This document shows, piece by piece, positions 1-13,011 of a stretch of DNA of 64,000 nt. The DNA comes from Gnetum montanum (lineage: Eukaryota > Streptophyta > Gnetopsida > Gnetales > Gnetaceae): the NCBI GenBank assembly GCA_015680685.1, contig MNCI01009117.1, forward strand, positions 157,995-221,994. The letters run 5' to 3'. A model generated the notes under the pieces. It saw only the letters and a list, made by a program, of their open reading frames with translations, searched no databases and was not told the origin of the DNA. Position 1 is the first letter of the stretch; the number at the start of each line of letters is the position of its first letter. Made by a program: the position numbers and the translations under genes.

Positions 1-3000
1 TGAGGCTGGAGGCAGGGGAACTTTCCAATTTGAGGGAAAAGTTTCCAAAATGTGCCTTTGGTCTCCACATTAAAGGGGAAAAAGTTTTCAAACCCCCCAT
101 CCTTCCACATTGGGGGTAGGTGAAATCTAACCCCTACATGTGTTTTCAACGTAGAAAAATGTCTACCCCCCATAAAGCCATCAAATTGCCTTTTTTGGCA
201 TTCCAAAAGGCATTTTTGATGCAACCCCCACCCCCAAAAGCCCAAATGTAGACACTAGGTGACCTTTTTTCACTTGGGAAATGAGGCTTTGAGCACTTCT
301 ACAGCATTTTTCAGTCCCCAAAAGTATAAAGTATGTGAAATTGTCCATTTTGGGTTACAATTTTCACATTTACAATGAAATTTTGTCTTGGGTTCCATGG
401 TGTGAAAGCAACATGATGAAGATTGGTTATAACATGCAAATTTTTTGTGGTGTTTCAAGGAGGTCATCATTTTGAGTTCAAGCTACACTTTGGCAAATAG
501 CACCTAACCATGGGCCTTCATAGTGGAGTGGCCCTTACCTTTCTTATTTGCTTTATCTTCCTGCTCTTCATCTACTTGATCAAATGAAAAGTTGTGACTA
601 GCCTCCTCTTCTACCATTTAACCTCAATGATCTTACATGTACAAAGGCTCATATTCATCATACATTGGTTCATGAGCTTTGTACAATATGTGTTCATCCT
701 CTAGCCCCATGTTAATCATGGCCTCTTTAAGATTATCCAATGCAACATGACTAGTTCCCTACAGAACTATCCATAAGCATCTCTCCATCTTCCCTACTTA
801 TATTGATGATAAGCTAGCACAACTAGCGGAAGGGTCACATCTTTCAAATGTTCAAAGGTCATGAAGCCCTTATTCTTTTTGGTGTCTTTCCAAAGGTCTT
901 TAGAGTGAACTCTTAGCGCTATTTACCATCTCATTCTTGTTCACAACCTACACACAATACTAAGAAACATACATTTGACTTGAATAAATGTTAAAATCAA
1001 GAATGTACAAGTATTTCCAGGCAATTTATCAACACCTTCCCCAACAATGGTGCTAATGATAGGGATCCCACCACTTTTGGACTAATGAGATTTATCATAC
1101 AAATCACAGTATGATCTAGTTGTAGGCTTCAAAGATGATGTTGAGTGGATTGCCAAGAACACTCATGTATATCATTGTGTTTAAGAAATATAAAAGATAT
1201 TATAATACATATAATACAAATGAAGCTTGTGTTGCAATAGTGAGAGATAAAGAAAATATTTATAAGCTACATTTTATAATTTTTATAGATTTTAGAATTA
1301 TAAGGAACAAAATAATAATAAACACACATGCGTCGCAATCCCTATTAAGGAAAGTTGCAATGATTGTGTTGCAATCCCTCTTAGAGAAATGCCTAACATC
1401 ATACATGAAATGCAATAAAAATGGCTCTTAATCATAACCTTGATAGCCTAACACTATGTCGTATAGTTATGACCTTTTTGGATATGGATGAATTGTCATA
1501 GCTTAAGAAAATGAGAATTAATTAAATAAATATATTATTTATGGATTTTAAGGTTTAATGTTTTTTAGTATTTTAGAGTTTAAGGTATCAATAATAGAAT
1601 GAGGAAAAACCATAGGCTTTATTCACCATGCAAATACTAGACTTTATATCAACTAGATGGTTCTAGACTACATAATGTAATACTAGAGTTTAACTGCACT
1701 TGTGAAAATGACAACTTAAAATATATACAAGACAATGAAGGAAATCAACTTACCAAAAAGAGAAAGAGCTTTTCACAAAAAATGGGATGCCAAAAGCTAA
1801 ATAGAAAATGCTAGAATAAAGTTTCAGATTAAATTTTACTAAATAATTGGAATAAAGTGCTATACTAACACTTCTACTATCTTAGGTCTCATTAAATTTT
1901 TATTAACAACTTTGCCACAATGTTGGATAAATAACTTTTTTCTGTGCACAACTATTTATTAATACATGAAATACTTTACTATTGTATAAGCATCTAAGTT
2001 TTGAAAAAAAGTTTCATTAGGAGATCTTTAATTACTTAATTTCATGTAAACATTGGTGAAATTCTCATTACTTAGGATTTCTTATCCTTTTAATCACAAG
2101 GATAGAAGAGTACTATTTATAGAGTATGAACTCCTCTTAAGCTTGTAATTGTACACAATCAATACATTTGATTCATTTTATATTACTTTATTATTTATTG
2201 AAATTTATTTTCAAGCTATTTGACTATGCATATACCTAGGGACATATAACCAACATGATAGTTTGATAAACTCAGGTAGAACATAAAAGTACCTCAACTA
2301 CTACTCAAACTTCTAACCTCTCACCTACATAATGCTACAATGAGATAAACAAGCCACCTCTCACTAGCAATAACAAGCTTAATGATTGTAATATTTATAT
2401 TAGCTTCTTTATTGCCTTTGATTTGTGTCTTGAAAAGACTTTTCTCTTTTCTTTTAATTTGATCTACTTTAGCTATAATGATAACTTTACCTCTTCCATT
2501 AAAAAAAATTAAAGTTTTTAATTTACTTTATTCTATATCTTGTCGAAGTGTTGCTCATGTATCTCAAAAGTATTTAAGAAGATGAGGTATCATTAAGATA
2601 AATTCTAATGTAGATTCCACTTGAGGAAACTTTAAAATTGAACTATTCCTTATGAGGAACCATGATACCTCATCTTGTGCTAACATGAGTGCAAAGTCCA
2701 AGTAATAATCATGCATACTTTCTCATTTCAACCCCCACTTCTTGGTGATATCTCAATTTAGAAAATTATCTTTCAACATGTCTTTTATCAATCTTCCAAT
2801 TTTAAATCAAAATATAATGTAAAATCTTGTATCTCTAGTAATCTTTTCCCACTAAGTAACACCTCCCTTCACCAATGTACTCTCTCAAACCAAATCTTCA
2901 TATGCTCCATAATTCTATTTACTTGGAATACTTTTTACATGGAAATACTTGATTTTGGCCGAGAGGCCAACTACCAATCATGTCCAAAAGAGTCCTCGAT

Positions 3001-3579
3001 CACAGTAAAATATTTTTGTCACTATAATGATGAAGGATAGCACTCTTTATCATAATTATTTTTCTCATCATACTAGCTAAAGAACAGCCTTATGGTCACC
3101 ACGCCAACTACTACTTTGCTAAATGATTAATTTGGCTGAGATTTTTTCTAATAGTCCAACTACTTTGCTACCTGGACTTTCTCCTTGGAAATAAATTATT
3201 ATCATAAAACTAGGTGAAGAGAACCCTTTCATGAAAATTATCATTAAAAATTGATTATCAAAGAATGCACACTAGTTTTGATTTTTGTTTTCAATGTGAA
3301 AATCAATTCCCAATGAATCAATTTGAGATTTTATTAATTTAAAAAATATAAAAAACTAAGCCAAATAATATATATCATAAAGATATAACTAAGCTAGTAT
3401 TTCCTAACTAAGTTTGAAAGCAATGTGACCATATATTTGGAACTTCTAATAAAAGATTCATAAACCATACCTTACAACTTTGGTTACCCTCTCTTCCTCT
3501 ACTTCATTGTAGAATCGATTTCCTATTATCCTTTTCTTCTTCAATTTTAAAACCTGCTATCTTCCATATTCTCTGTGCA
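1..3579. other. AT-rich intergenic DNA, no gene seen
   Basis: I see no gene, LTR end or tandem array here. Short open frames on both strands (for example 270-470 minus and 1135-1431 plus) have low-complexity translations and no recognisable motif. The first 500 bases are richer in runs of C and G than the rest and may be the edge of an old repeat whose remainder lies outside the window. Confidence 0.5.
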
Positions 3580-3955
3580 TCAATTCTCTTGCTTATAAAA
3601 GAATTTAAAACTTACCACCGAGAACTTAGAAACCTTTCCACCTCCTTGTAGTTCTAATCTACCTGTATATTTTAACCTAGTTATGCCTGCATTTGTTCCT
3701 CCAACCATAATGAAAATTGATAAATGACTGGCAAAATAGGGCTTCAACAAATAAACCTTCAAGAAAACAATAATACCAAGCAAGCTGAGATACCAAGCCA
3801 AATGAGGAAGCAGTGCCAACTTGGTTACTCCTAAATCCACAACAGTAAAACCGAACCAAGCTACAGTGTAATGAGCGAAGAGAGTAATGCTCCAATGATT
3901 CGAAGTGAGCTGAGAGTTTTTCATTACATACTAAACACCTGATACAAGATACCAA
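3580..3955 (-). other. Unassigned open stretch downstream of TRAPPC2
   Basis: Two overlapping minus-strand frames stay open here (114 and 92 codons). The longer one contains a hydrophobic run with several leucines, valines and tryptophans that could span a membrane. I do not recognise either product. The region lies about 0.9 kb downstream of the TRAPPC2 stop codon on the same strand, so it could be a separate small exon, distal 3' untranslated sequence or chance. Only transcript evidence would decide. Confidence 0.15.
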
Positions 3956-4829
3956 GGATGAAAAGAATAATGCTGCAATGCTTAGCCGTATTACAAGGTT
4001 TACTGTTAATATTTAAATCACATCACCATGCAAACAAAGCTCCAAACTATGACTGCAATCACAATTATCTAATCCTTACAAGAATAGATAACTAAGAAGG
4101 AAAGAAACACTCCAATCCACAACTCCTGAGTACAAACGTCAATATTTTATGATCCTTTTACAATGCCCTTTACGCAAAGTCTTGACAATCTCTCCACAAT
4201 CCTCTCTCTCATTGAAGTTCTATTTTTCACGTTACAATCTTTTTCCTTAAATAACATCTATACCCTCTATTTTCTTGCAGAATCCAACATTCTCGTGGAT
4301 AAATTGGCCCAAAATTTCAAGGGACCCAATTCGCCATTTTTTCCTTCCTTTTATTTTTACTTAAAACATAAAAAAAGAAAAAAACTAACGAGGCCATGAA
4401 GGTGCGGTCTCTTCCACACCAAGCATTAAGGTTCACTAATGGCCTTGCAAGTTCAATAAGAGTTATAATTCTGCCATTATATGAAAAAAATGCACCAAAA
4501 GATTTAAGTCAAGCATTCCTCAGACCAAATCAACATAAGCCAAAAATGCAGATGTACAGAACAGTAAGGCAGAGAAATGAATGTGGAAAGGGATCCAATC
4601 TCAGCATATCTTGCCATCCAGCTAATCCTTTATGACAGAACTTTTCAGAACAAGCATTACATGAAAACTCAAAATGAATTGAATTACAAGAAATAGCTGA
4701 CATGGTATAATCTTGAGTGCCTGTAACATTATTATTTTCAGAGGAGCCACAAAATCATGAAGATTGAAATTGTTACATACAGCATTCAGTAAATTTTGAC
4801 ATACTTCATAAGCCAGGCTAGTGTTAGGG
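3956..4829 (-). other. Probable 3' untranslated/downstream region of TRAPPC2
   Basis: This follows the TRAPPC2 stop codon on the minus strand. It is AT-rich and contains no coding pattern I recognise. It should hold the polyadenylation site; I cannot place it with confidence. Confidence 0.35.
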
Positions 4830-7800
4830 TTACAAGTACTTTCTAGCAAGAGCACGAACTTTAGTGTCAAAATAAGCTGATGTAATACGTGATCCGGCAA
4901 TGTACAATGGATTTAACAAAATCTGCAAAAATGTTTGTAAACAAAAATTGTTATTGAATTCAGCATCAATAAGTGATATTCTGATATAATAATAATACTA
5001 AATCCAAAAATAAGAAATAAGAAACAGGAGTTGATACCAAATTAGTTAGATTCAAAACCCATTACTATAATATTTAATTTAAAGTGTCACCTTTATGTAA
5101 AATTCATGAACCTCCTGAAAAAAGCTTTTTATTCCATCCTCACTACGGGAATCATGTAATAGCATTAGCCTTGTATGTGCAAGGAAGGTTAAAGAAAGAG
5201 TTATTACAGTACCATGACAACCTAAAATAACCTCAAGCATATGTGTGTGTATAACACAACTTACAATAAACTTTTCCACTTAATGCTACTAATAATCTAA
5301 AGGAATAAGGTTCCTTTGCAGTATAAAATCGTAATTGAAAGTCCATAAATTTTTAAATATCTTTTGTTTTCTAAAATGAAGGATATATGTTTCTAAGTTG
5401 TCTTGTTTCTTGATTTGTTGATTTTTTTAAAAAACTTCTCAAAAAGCCAAAATATTTCTTCTCGTTTGTTAAAGTAAACTGTATGATTTTTCCACCTCCC
5501 ACCAAAAAGGGCGGGAAAACACATTTTCTCTCCTGATAAACAGATTCCTGCAAAGAATTATTACTTGTACAAAATATAAACGAAAAGGATATGGCCAGCA
5601 GTAACATAAACCGAGACAGCAAGCTCATTGAATCTGTCTATGGCCTTTAGAAACCTGATCAAGAGAAACAGAAAACATTATAGAAAGACAGTCTTCTTAT
5701 ATCCTGATTGACACAACTTCCATTGCCTATACACTCGCAATGCAAAGGATTGATATTTCAAAACATAAGCTGTACCCATACATAGCACTAGTAGTCCATT
5801 GTAGGTCCTGAACAATGTCTAAAGCCGCATGCAGGATAAATTGATGCTGATACACGGCATCTTCTTTCTGTCATTCACAACATGATAATAGTAAGAATGA
5901 AAGCACTAATTTGAAACTGTGAAAGCAGTAACAAATTCCTTGTAAAGTCATTTTGAAACACCTAAGTGTATTCACAACTAAAAGATGATCCAACTATCCA
6001 AACTATCATTGGAAGTTCTATTATCTACTAAACAATAAAAAATAAAAATATTGAGATTGACATTAATTTCATTAAACTCCCTTGCTATCTAAAAGTGACC
6101 TATTTTAGTACATATAAAAATTGCATGGCAAATTAATACTAATGCAGTGATTAGAAAATCTTAAAAGTACAAGGACTGCTGTAAAAGTGTGCCCTCAAAT
6201 AGATTACTGTCATTTACAATCACTTCTCATACTAAAAGCTGAATAAGGTGTTCATGCTTAGAGTTTGATCAATGTGCAATCTTAATTAAGAATTTTAAAA
6301 ATAATCTGCCTACAATGAAATAATATTAATCAAAACATAAGGAATTGCAAGCAGAACATTGTAGCTTTGTTAAAACCCGCAAGCCTCCCTCTTTCACTTT
6401 GTTGAGGTTTCCTGTGTCTAGCACATGTAGCAGGATGTAAATGAATTTGTTCAAGAACATCACAAAGAAAGCACAAAAGAGAACTCTTGGAGCCAAGCTT
6501 TAAATCACTCAATATGCATAAACTCTATATCAGATTGAATTTTGCTAAAGTTTCTAAAATCGCATAGGATCTTGACTTTCGTTTTACTTTGGTCTAACTA
6601 GGTCTAGTTCTTCAGCTCATTGCTAGGACACACCTATTAAATGAATCGGCCAATTACATTGGTTGAAAATATAAAATTATTTATGTATTTATAATTGTTT
6701 TGGTTATGAATGGATGGATGGTATTGCAGATAACCCAGGGTTGTTTTAAAGTTTATTTGCATACCCATGTTCTGTTAGTTGGACAGCATTGCAAAGCACA
6801 AAGCAGCCTTAATGCTTATTAGTGAACCTTCAATGAATGCTGAAACTGCAACTAATTTTAGTACTATGCCCAGAAAATCAATGAAGATATCTATAGGCAA
6901 AACACTTGTACAATTCAATCAATTTGAAACTTTTCAATGTAATAACCCAAGGCCAAAGCAGGAAGCATGAAAAATGCATGAATATTACCAATAGCTATTC
7001 CCCATCCTTTCAACCATGAAGTTAGAACATTATAAAACCAAATAGGTACTTGTACGGTATGTTAACAATGAGGTGTTAGCTTAGTGGTAAAAAGCTTAGC
7101 TTGGTAACCACATCACAGGTTTGATTTCATTGGGCACCACTGAGTTATTTAACAAAATTACATAAAAGGAATTCTAAAACTGGTCCAATATATCCAAGGG
7201 GTCTCAGTGGACATAAATAAAATATTTCAATTTCAGTTAACAGAATTTAAGTTACATAACAATGATTTATTATCTATAATTTGTTTTCATACCTGCACAC
7301 CTATGTTGCAAGTGTTTTGACTTAAAAACAATTATATTCATCTATGGAATATGTCTGATAGCCTGGATAGGAAGGAGGCTTTCAGTTTCCATACAAAGGC
7401 AACAAATCCATGCAACTTTCAAAGTTACTAAGAAAAAGTTGACCACGATGTGCTAAATCAAACAGCTGTATTTTGTAACAGTTCCTTAAATGAGCTTATC
7501 TTCTATGAAGGAGGTGATTGTTTTTACTAAGACAGAAAACTACTAGAATGTTTATACATTTCATCAATCAGCGAAACCAATATAAGAATACATTCCAATA
7601 TTCAAGTTAAGTTCCACCGAAAAAGCAGCGAAAGAGAAAGTTTGCTTTAAAAATTTTGAAAAAAGTGAAGGAGAAAGTGTTTTGTTATATCCATGTGTAG
7701 ATCACGTGACACTAGGAATCTATTCGACAGAATATAGTTTCAGCCATTCTTTTTAGTTTAATTTAAGTTTTGTAAATCTGTCATTTAAAAACGTTCATTC

Positions 7801-10800
7801 TGTATAACACATCTCATATTTGTGTGATCAACTCAACTAGAGGATTGGCGGCTGGGCTATGTTATGGCTGTGCCATTATTGCAAGGAACGGCCCTAAGAA
7901 TCTTACCACAATCCTGCAGTGCCTAAAGTTTGTATCTAAACCATTCGTTAAGGTCAGTCTCTACTCAAGTAACTCATGACATGGATCAACCAAGAACCTT
8001 ATTGTCTATCCTTCTCTCCCTAGCAAGTTTCACCCCATTTATTAAAATGTCTTTAGACTTCTGCTTTAGTGGTTTTCATTTTTCAATTTCACATATTTGA
8101 GTTTCATCCTCAACAAACCTCAAACTTGATAATTTATTCATTTATCATTTTTAAGAAGGCATGAAAATAAATAACCGTTTATTTGGAAAAAAAAGATACT
8201 TTTGTTTTTGTACTTTAAAATCTAAAGCTGAAATGTGATTAATCTAGATATTTGGTCAATAGTCATCCATCAGATCCAGTATCAGATTGGAACCTGATAA
8301 ACACCACTTCCATCTCGTGTGAGTGGTGTGCCTACTACACATGAACAGCAGATGTGAGTGGTATGCCTACTACACATGAATAGCAGGTGGAAGAGCATGA
8401 GCTCCATGAGCAAGATCAGCATCATTATGATGAACTGCATCCCTAGCCAAAACCTGTGTGCTTCAGGCTGCCAACAACATTGTTTTTGTACAAGGCTGAC
8501 TCAAGCAAAAGCATTATTCTTTACTGCTCAGTCTCGCACTGCTCATATTGTAGACATTCACAATGAGGATGATGAGTTTGTTGTTGCTAGCCTAGCAAAG
8601 GTTGATGGCATAAGTGATGACTCTCCCAGGGTTGGAGGGAAGTACATTCACAGACCTCAATGTTTTAGGAGGTTGCCTAACTAGAGAAGAGGTGGTGGTG
8701 GTGAATACTTGGCACATGATTGGATGCCTCTCAATCCCAGCTTTGGGCATGAAGATTAATAGCTCACTATTCACTGTTTTATAAGACTTCTCATACATGG
8801 CATAGTTCTTGATTAGAGTATACAGCTTGTAATTTGCAATTCATAGGTTTGATCCCAATGGGAATGCTGAAGCATTTGCCATCGTAGGGCCAGTGATTAA
8901 ATAGTCTACAAAAAATAGGTGAATTAACAAAAAAATATCCAACTTTTTCAGTAGGAAAAAGTCTTCATTACTTCCCAATTTTTTCAGTTGAATTTTGCCA
9001 AAAGTTCCAAAATTGTCTTTTAAAAAAAAAAAAACACTCCTTATATTTTACCCAAAGTTTATGATTATCATAAGATAAATTTCATTTTAAACTTTTAAAC
9101 CAAATTAATAATTTATAAAAGTGTAAATTGACTATCATCATGTTGTCATCCTAGCTTTTATCCTAGTTACATGGGAATGACTATATGAATTGTTTCTTGC
9201 AATTCACTTCTAGTAAGAGCCAAATAAGTATTAACACCAAAATCTTAAATATCCTTCTTTATGCCTGCAAACCAAGTATGTTTAAGTGTGAAATGATTAT
9301 ATTATTTTTCTATTTTATTGTTCTATTAATACCACTCCTTTATCTTGATAGAGTTGAGAGTTGTTGCACGTACATGGCCAATGATATCAGTTATTGGAAA
9401 ATAATGTAATGTTCCAGTAAAAAAACATTATAGTTTTTTACATTAAAAAATTAGTGAAGAATTACAAAGGTTATGCTAAAACAAAATACTATAATATTTT
9501 ATGTCAATAACATATTGAACACATGTTGGTAGTGGTGGGGGAAGGAAATTGTACACATTATGTCATGCTCATATACTTCTGTAGGAATTATTATTTTTAT
9601 GTTCACTTAATTGTGTTTTCTGCTTTTATTTTCTATTGCTTATAATTTGTTATCAAAAATGTTTTTATTTTGCATATTGCCAATTTTTTCTGATGACTCT
9701 TTCTTGAACTTTTACTTACTTTTTTAATTTGCCAACTTTTTCGAACAGCTGATAAAATTGTTTTCCTGAATTTTTAATTATTGATAGAGACATGGAAAAC
9801 ATATATGTTAAGGCTATAGCATGAAGTAAACATTTAGCAATAAAAAATCATCATCAAATCCTTTACCTACTTTATTAATATAGGAAAAGGCACCACAATG
9901 ATAAGGAGACTAAATATAATGTTTAAGAAAAAATTTAAAGACAGGAATAAAGCCATAAGTTTTTTTAACATATCCTGTTTGATTTGTTATTAAGTTAAAT
10001 CTCCCAATTCTGTGTTCAAACAATAAAAGGGACAATTGACAAAGCATATCATACAGCTAAGAAATAAACCTTTGGTTGTTCAGAATTTTGGGAGAAAGCC
10101 CCCAAATCAACAAGCACCTTCACAAATAATATTTTCCTTCATTTTGATAAAACCCATATTCTTGGGATCACCATTTGATTGTAAGGTACTTGTTTCTCAA
10201 GTCATGAGACTTGGGTTTGAGCCTGAGCACAACCACTCAAAATATGTTAAGCTTTTGCTCATCCACTGACCCTCCCAGGACCCTATCTTCAGAATGAGCA
10301 TTGAGCCTCAAAACGATGATCCTTTATCCTTGATAACACTTGTATTCTGAAGGCAATGGCTTCCAGAAATGGATGTGTTTTAATGAATATAAGCATTTCC
10401 AATAGAACTATAAGTTTTGAAACATGATAGTTCATGCTCCTTCTACCGTAAACATCTAATTTTGCACTATCATGTAAGGGTTTCCATAATTAACCAAAAT
10501 AAGAAGAAAATAGACAACATGATTTTGATTTCTCTATAAGGTATCTTATTTAAAGTTACTTACAGAATATTAGGTAACAAGAGCTGCTGCTACAAGTGCA
10601 GATTATTTCTGGCCGCTGGTTAAACATAGAATAGATATAAAATATAATAAGGTTAAACCATGCAAAGTAAATAAAATATGGCAAAAAATTATGTAGCCAA
10701 AATCAATTAATTTGGCTATAGTTAATTATGGATTGTAACTTCATTATTTGGTTTTATACAAGCATGGATGAGCTAAGGGCTTAGGATCTGCTCTAACTCA

Positions 10801-12248
10801 TTATTTGTTTGCCATAATTATGGATGAATTAACTAAAATTTTCAAATGACATCCCTTAGCGTATACTCTTTGTTGATGATATTGTTTTGGTGGATGAATC
10901 TGATGAAGCCCTAGCTGCGAAAATAGAGACTTGGAGAAACATTGTAAAATCAAAGGGGTTGAAGCTTAGTAGAAGTAAAACAGAATACATGGAGTACACT
11001 TTTAGTGGAAACGCAAGGAATGAATATGAAGATTAGAATCCAAAACCAAGAAGTTTCTCAATGTAAACAATTCAAATACTTGGGTCTCTAGTTCAAGTGG
11101 ATAGTAAGATTAACAATGATGTGACAAACAAAACTGGACCAGGATAAAAGAAATGGCAAAAAGCTACTAGTGAGCTTTGTGGCAGAAGAATCCTTGCTAG
11201 GTTAAAGGGTACATCCTACAACACTGCTACTAGACCTGTGATCCTTTACAATGTGGATTGCAGACCAATCAAACTGCATTAGACTCAATGTATGCATGTT
11301 GCAAAGATGTGTATGCTAAGGTGGATGCTAAATGTGACTACAAAAGATGGAATCAACAACTCTTTATTAAGGGAACTTTGAAAATATCATCTATGTATGA
11401 GAAGATTAAAAAAAAAAAAAAAAAAGTCATCTTAGATGGTTTGGCTATATGCTAATAAGAACAAAAAATGCTCCTATCAGAAGAGGTCATTTATTAAAGT
11501 TAAATGGAGCCAAAAAAGGGGTAGACCAAAGCATACTTGGTTTACTTGCATAAAAAAAGACATCCAAGATTTGAGTATAAATACTTATTTGGTTGTTAAA
11601 GATACAAATGACATAAAAGAACTCATATAACTGCCTCTATATAAATGATTGCTTAGGTGGTCATAATATATGTCAGGTCAAGCAAGTTCTTAGGAAAGCT
11701 GAGTGTGCAGATCATGTGGCAAGATCCTCCGCTTGTTTAAGCTTGGTTGTAAAACTTGAAATATTTTGAGACTTGCTAGGAGTTGGAGCCATTTCTGGTT
11801 TCATAAGTTTCCCCCAGATAACTCTTGCATGCAATGCTGCTATTTAACATTTCCTGTTGAATTTCTATCTGTGTTACTTGCAATTATGTTAGTTTCACAT
11901 TCTCTAATTGCCGTCAAACACAAGGTATTTCCAACAGAGAAGGGAAGTACAAACTTTGAATGTTTAAATGGGCTTCCAGAAACCGTCGGGTTCTCCATGG
12001 CTGAATTAGATCTAACGTGCAGCTACATGTATGAGTTATGTATCAATTCTAATGCGCTACAGGCAGTAAATGTGCTATATTTCATACACATCAAACGAAC
12101 AAAATCACTCCCATCAGACAATTCATTTTAGCAAAAAAGCACCATTTGTATTTGGAAAAAAACTTACTTTGACTGCAGATCCAACCTCAGCTTCGTAGAT
12201 GGGGATATTATTGCGCCCAACGATTACAAAGCAAGCGGTGCTGGCCAT
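4830..12248 (-). CDS. TRAPPC2: TRAPP complex subunit 2 (sedlin/Trs20), five coding exons
   Basis: A core subunit of the TRAPP tethering complex, which acts in ER-Golgi and Golgi vesicle traffic; the family has a longin/SNARE-like fold. I read the coding exons as complement(4830-4922, 5091-5176, 5593-5654, 5782-5867, 12168-12248). They sum to 408 nt, giving 135 residues plus stop, which is the usual plant length. The N terminus starts MASTACFVIVGRNNIPIYEA, the centre contains VSVYVTAGHTRLMLLHDSR and EDGIKSFFQEVHE, and the C terminus ends KVRALARKYL; all are family hallmarks as I know them. The frame is unbroken across every junction. Introns 1, 2 and 4 are GT-AG; intron 3 is AT-AC. Intron 1 is 6.3 kb and full of repeats. 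The start was chosen because it gives the conserved N terminus and the first donor (AAA/gtaagt) follows 27 codons later. It looks intact and functional. Confidence 0.95.
5177..5592 (-). other. U12-type AT-AC intron 3 of TRAPPC2
   Basis: On the minus strand the intron begins ATATCCTTTT, a perfect match to the U12 donor consensus, and ends in AC. TTCTTTAAC, one base from the TTCCTTAAC branch-site consensus, lies just before the end, with the branch A about 12 nt from the AC, within the usual U12 range. Splicing here joins GGCC to ATACAAGG and restores the conserved Gly-His-Thr-Arg. No GT-AG alternative gives that reading. Length 416 nt. Confidence 0.93.
7060..7150 (+). repeat. tRNA-derived SINE-like copy
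   Basis: GGTGTTAGCTTAGTGGTAA resembles a pol III A box and ACAGGTTTGATTTC a B box, spaced as in a tRNA. The first six bases (GGTGTT) can pair with GGCACC about 60 bases on, as in an acceptor stem. The same layout recurs near 8.8 and 13.0 kb. Confidence 0.55.
8318..8387 (+). repeat. 35-bp tandem duplication
   Basis: Two head-to-tail 35-bp units beginning TGTGAGTGG and containing GCCTACTACACATGAA; they differ at only a few positions. Lies within TRAPPC2 intron 1. Confidence 0.85.
8797..8900 (+). repeat. tRNA-derived SINE-like copy
   Basis: Contains ATAGGTTTGATCCCAATGGG (B-box-like) followed by AATGCTGA, the same arrangement as the copies near 7.1 and 13.0 kb. The A-box side is more degraded. 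Boundaries are approximate. Confidence 0.4.
10770..11628 (+). pseudogene. RTE-type LINE reverse transcriptase fragment
   Basis: A decayed piece of a non-LTR retrotransposon inside TRAPPC2 intron 1, antisense to the gene. Readable blocks in order are SALTHYLFAIIMDELTKIF, then FVDDIVLVDESDEALAAKI and KGLKLSRSKTEYME (the catalytic FADD-type motif and the region after it), then QCKQFKYLGS. Near the C-terminal end is KRGRPKHTWFTCIKKDIQDL, like the tail of plant RTE proteins. The blocks lie in different frames, with stops and frameshifts, so it is dead. The 5' part (endonuclease and early RT) is missing. An A-run lies near 11408-11425. Confidence 0.8.
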
Positions 12249-13011
12249 GGGTTTGTTTCTGCCGACGCTTCTTCGGCTTTGACTTCAAATTTGTATCAAG
12301 ATACTCTTGGTTCCTCCTGCGTTAACACACCACTCAAGTTGCTCCAGACGAAACAAATAAAAGGAGAATATGTTGAAACTGAGCATGATATTGATAAAAT
12401 GGATACGAATAACCTTGTTTCGACGTTCCCTACCATGTGCCTATACTCTTACCCGAGCAGAAGATGATTTGATTTTGTAATCAGACCGCATACGATAATA
12501 CTAGCCCTGCTGCTTCCTTAAAGGGATGCACCAAGTAGTTGTAATAGAATTTGTTGAATCCTTCACTAAAATATGTTTTTAAGAATTTTATAGATTGGTT
12601 CTCTATGTATTTTATGTCTTTGGTTGCTGTACGTTAATAAGAAATTAAGATATGCATGTGGTTATTATATGGAATAATAGCATGTTGATTATTTCTTGGC
12701 TTGGGTCGAGCATGGGTTTTGGCCAATTGGTTTAGTTACATTGCCTTGTATCATAGGCATGGTTCTAGGCCTATCACCTTTAACATAAAATAAAATAAAA
12801 AACATATAAGTTGTATTAGACTAGCAAGTCAAATGCACCACTTGATCAAATTTGGTACCATTGTAGTTTCTTATATACATATTTATGATAGACAGATTAC
12901 ATAAAAGAAGGCTTCTAACATCTATAGTATAAATAGAAAGATAAAAAAGGCTTTTGAAAAATTAATTTCTGATCTTGAAGATTTATTTAAAGTTAACAAT
13001 AGTTTGTATCA
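12249..13011. other. Probable TRAPPC2 5' UTR/promoter and flanking DNA
   Basis: Immediately upstream of the TRAPPC2 start on the minus strand, so the first few hundred bases should hold the transcription start and promoter. I could not place a convincing TATA box. The plus-strand open frame at 12279-12467 shows no homology I recognise. Confidence 0.4.

Larger units (their letters stand above)
5868..12167 (-). other. 6.3 kb intron 1 of TRAPPC2
   Basis: Bounded by the donor AAA/GTAAGTTTTT at the high-coordinate end and the acceptor GAATGACAG/AAAGAAG at the low end. It holds two tRNA-related SINE-like copies, a 35-bp tandem duplication and an RTE-type LINE fragment inserted antisense to the gene. 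The rest is AT-rich with no other feature recognised. The open frames inside it (for example 8358-8684 and 11766-12131 on the plus strand) show no family resemblance. Confidence 0.88.

Noticed and set aside
5079-5279. 66-codon minus ORF starting MEKFIVSC
   Set aside because: Its C-terminal half is TRAPPC2 exon 4; its N-terminal half is translated U12 intron.
7069-7135. Functional tRNA gene
   Set aside because: Arms beyond the acceptor do not fold well and the anticodon region is A/T-rich; a SINE head fits better.
10160-10230. Another tRNA-like SINE copy with GGGTTTGAGCCTGAGC
   Set aside because: The B-box side is suggestive, but it lacks the blocks shared by the other three copies and no acceptor pairing was seen.
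11766-12131. 121-codon plus ORF just inside TRAPPC2 intron 1
   Set aside because: No recognisable family, lies antisense in an intron of an expressed gene, and ends before the first exon.
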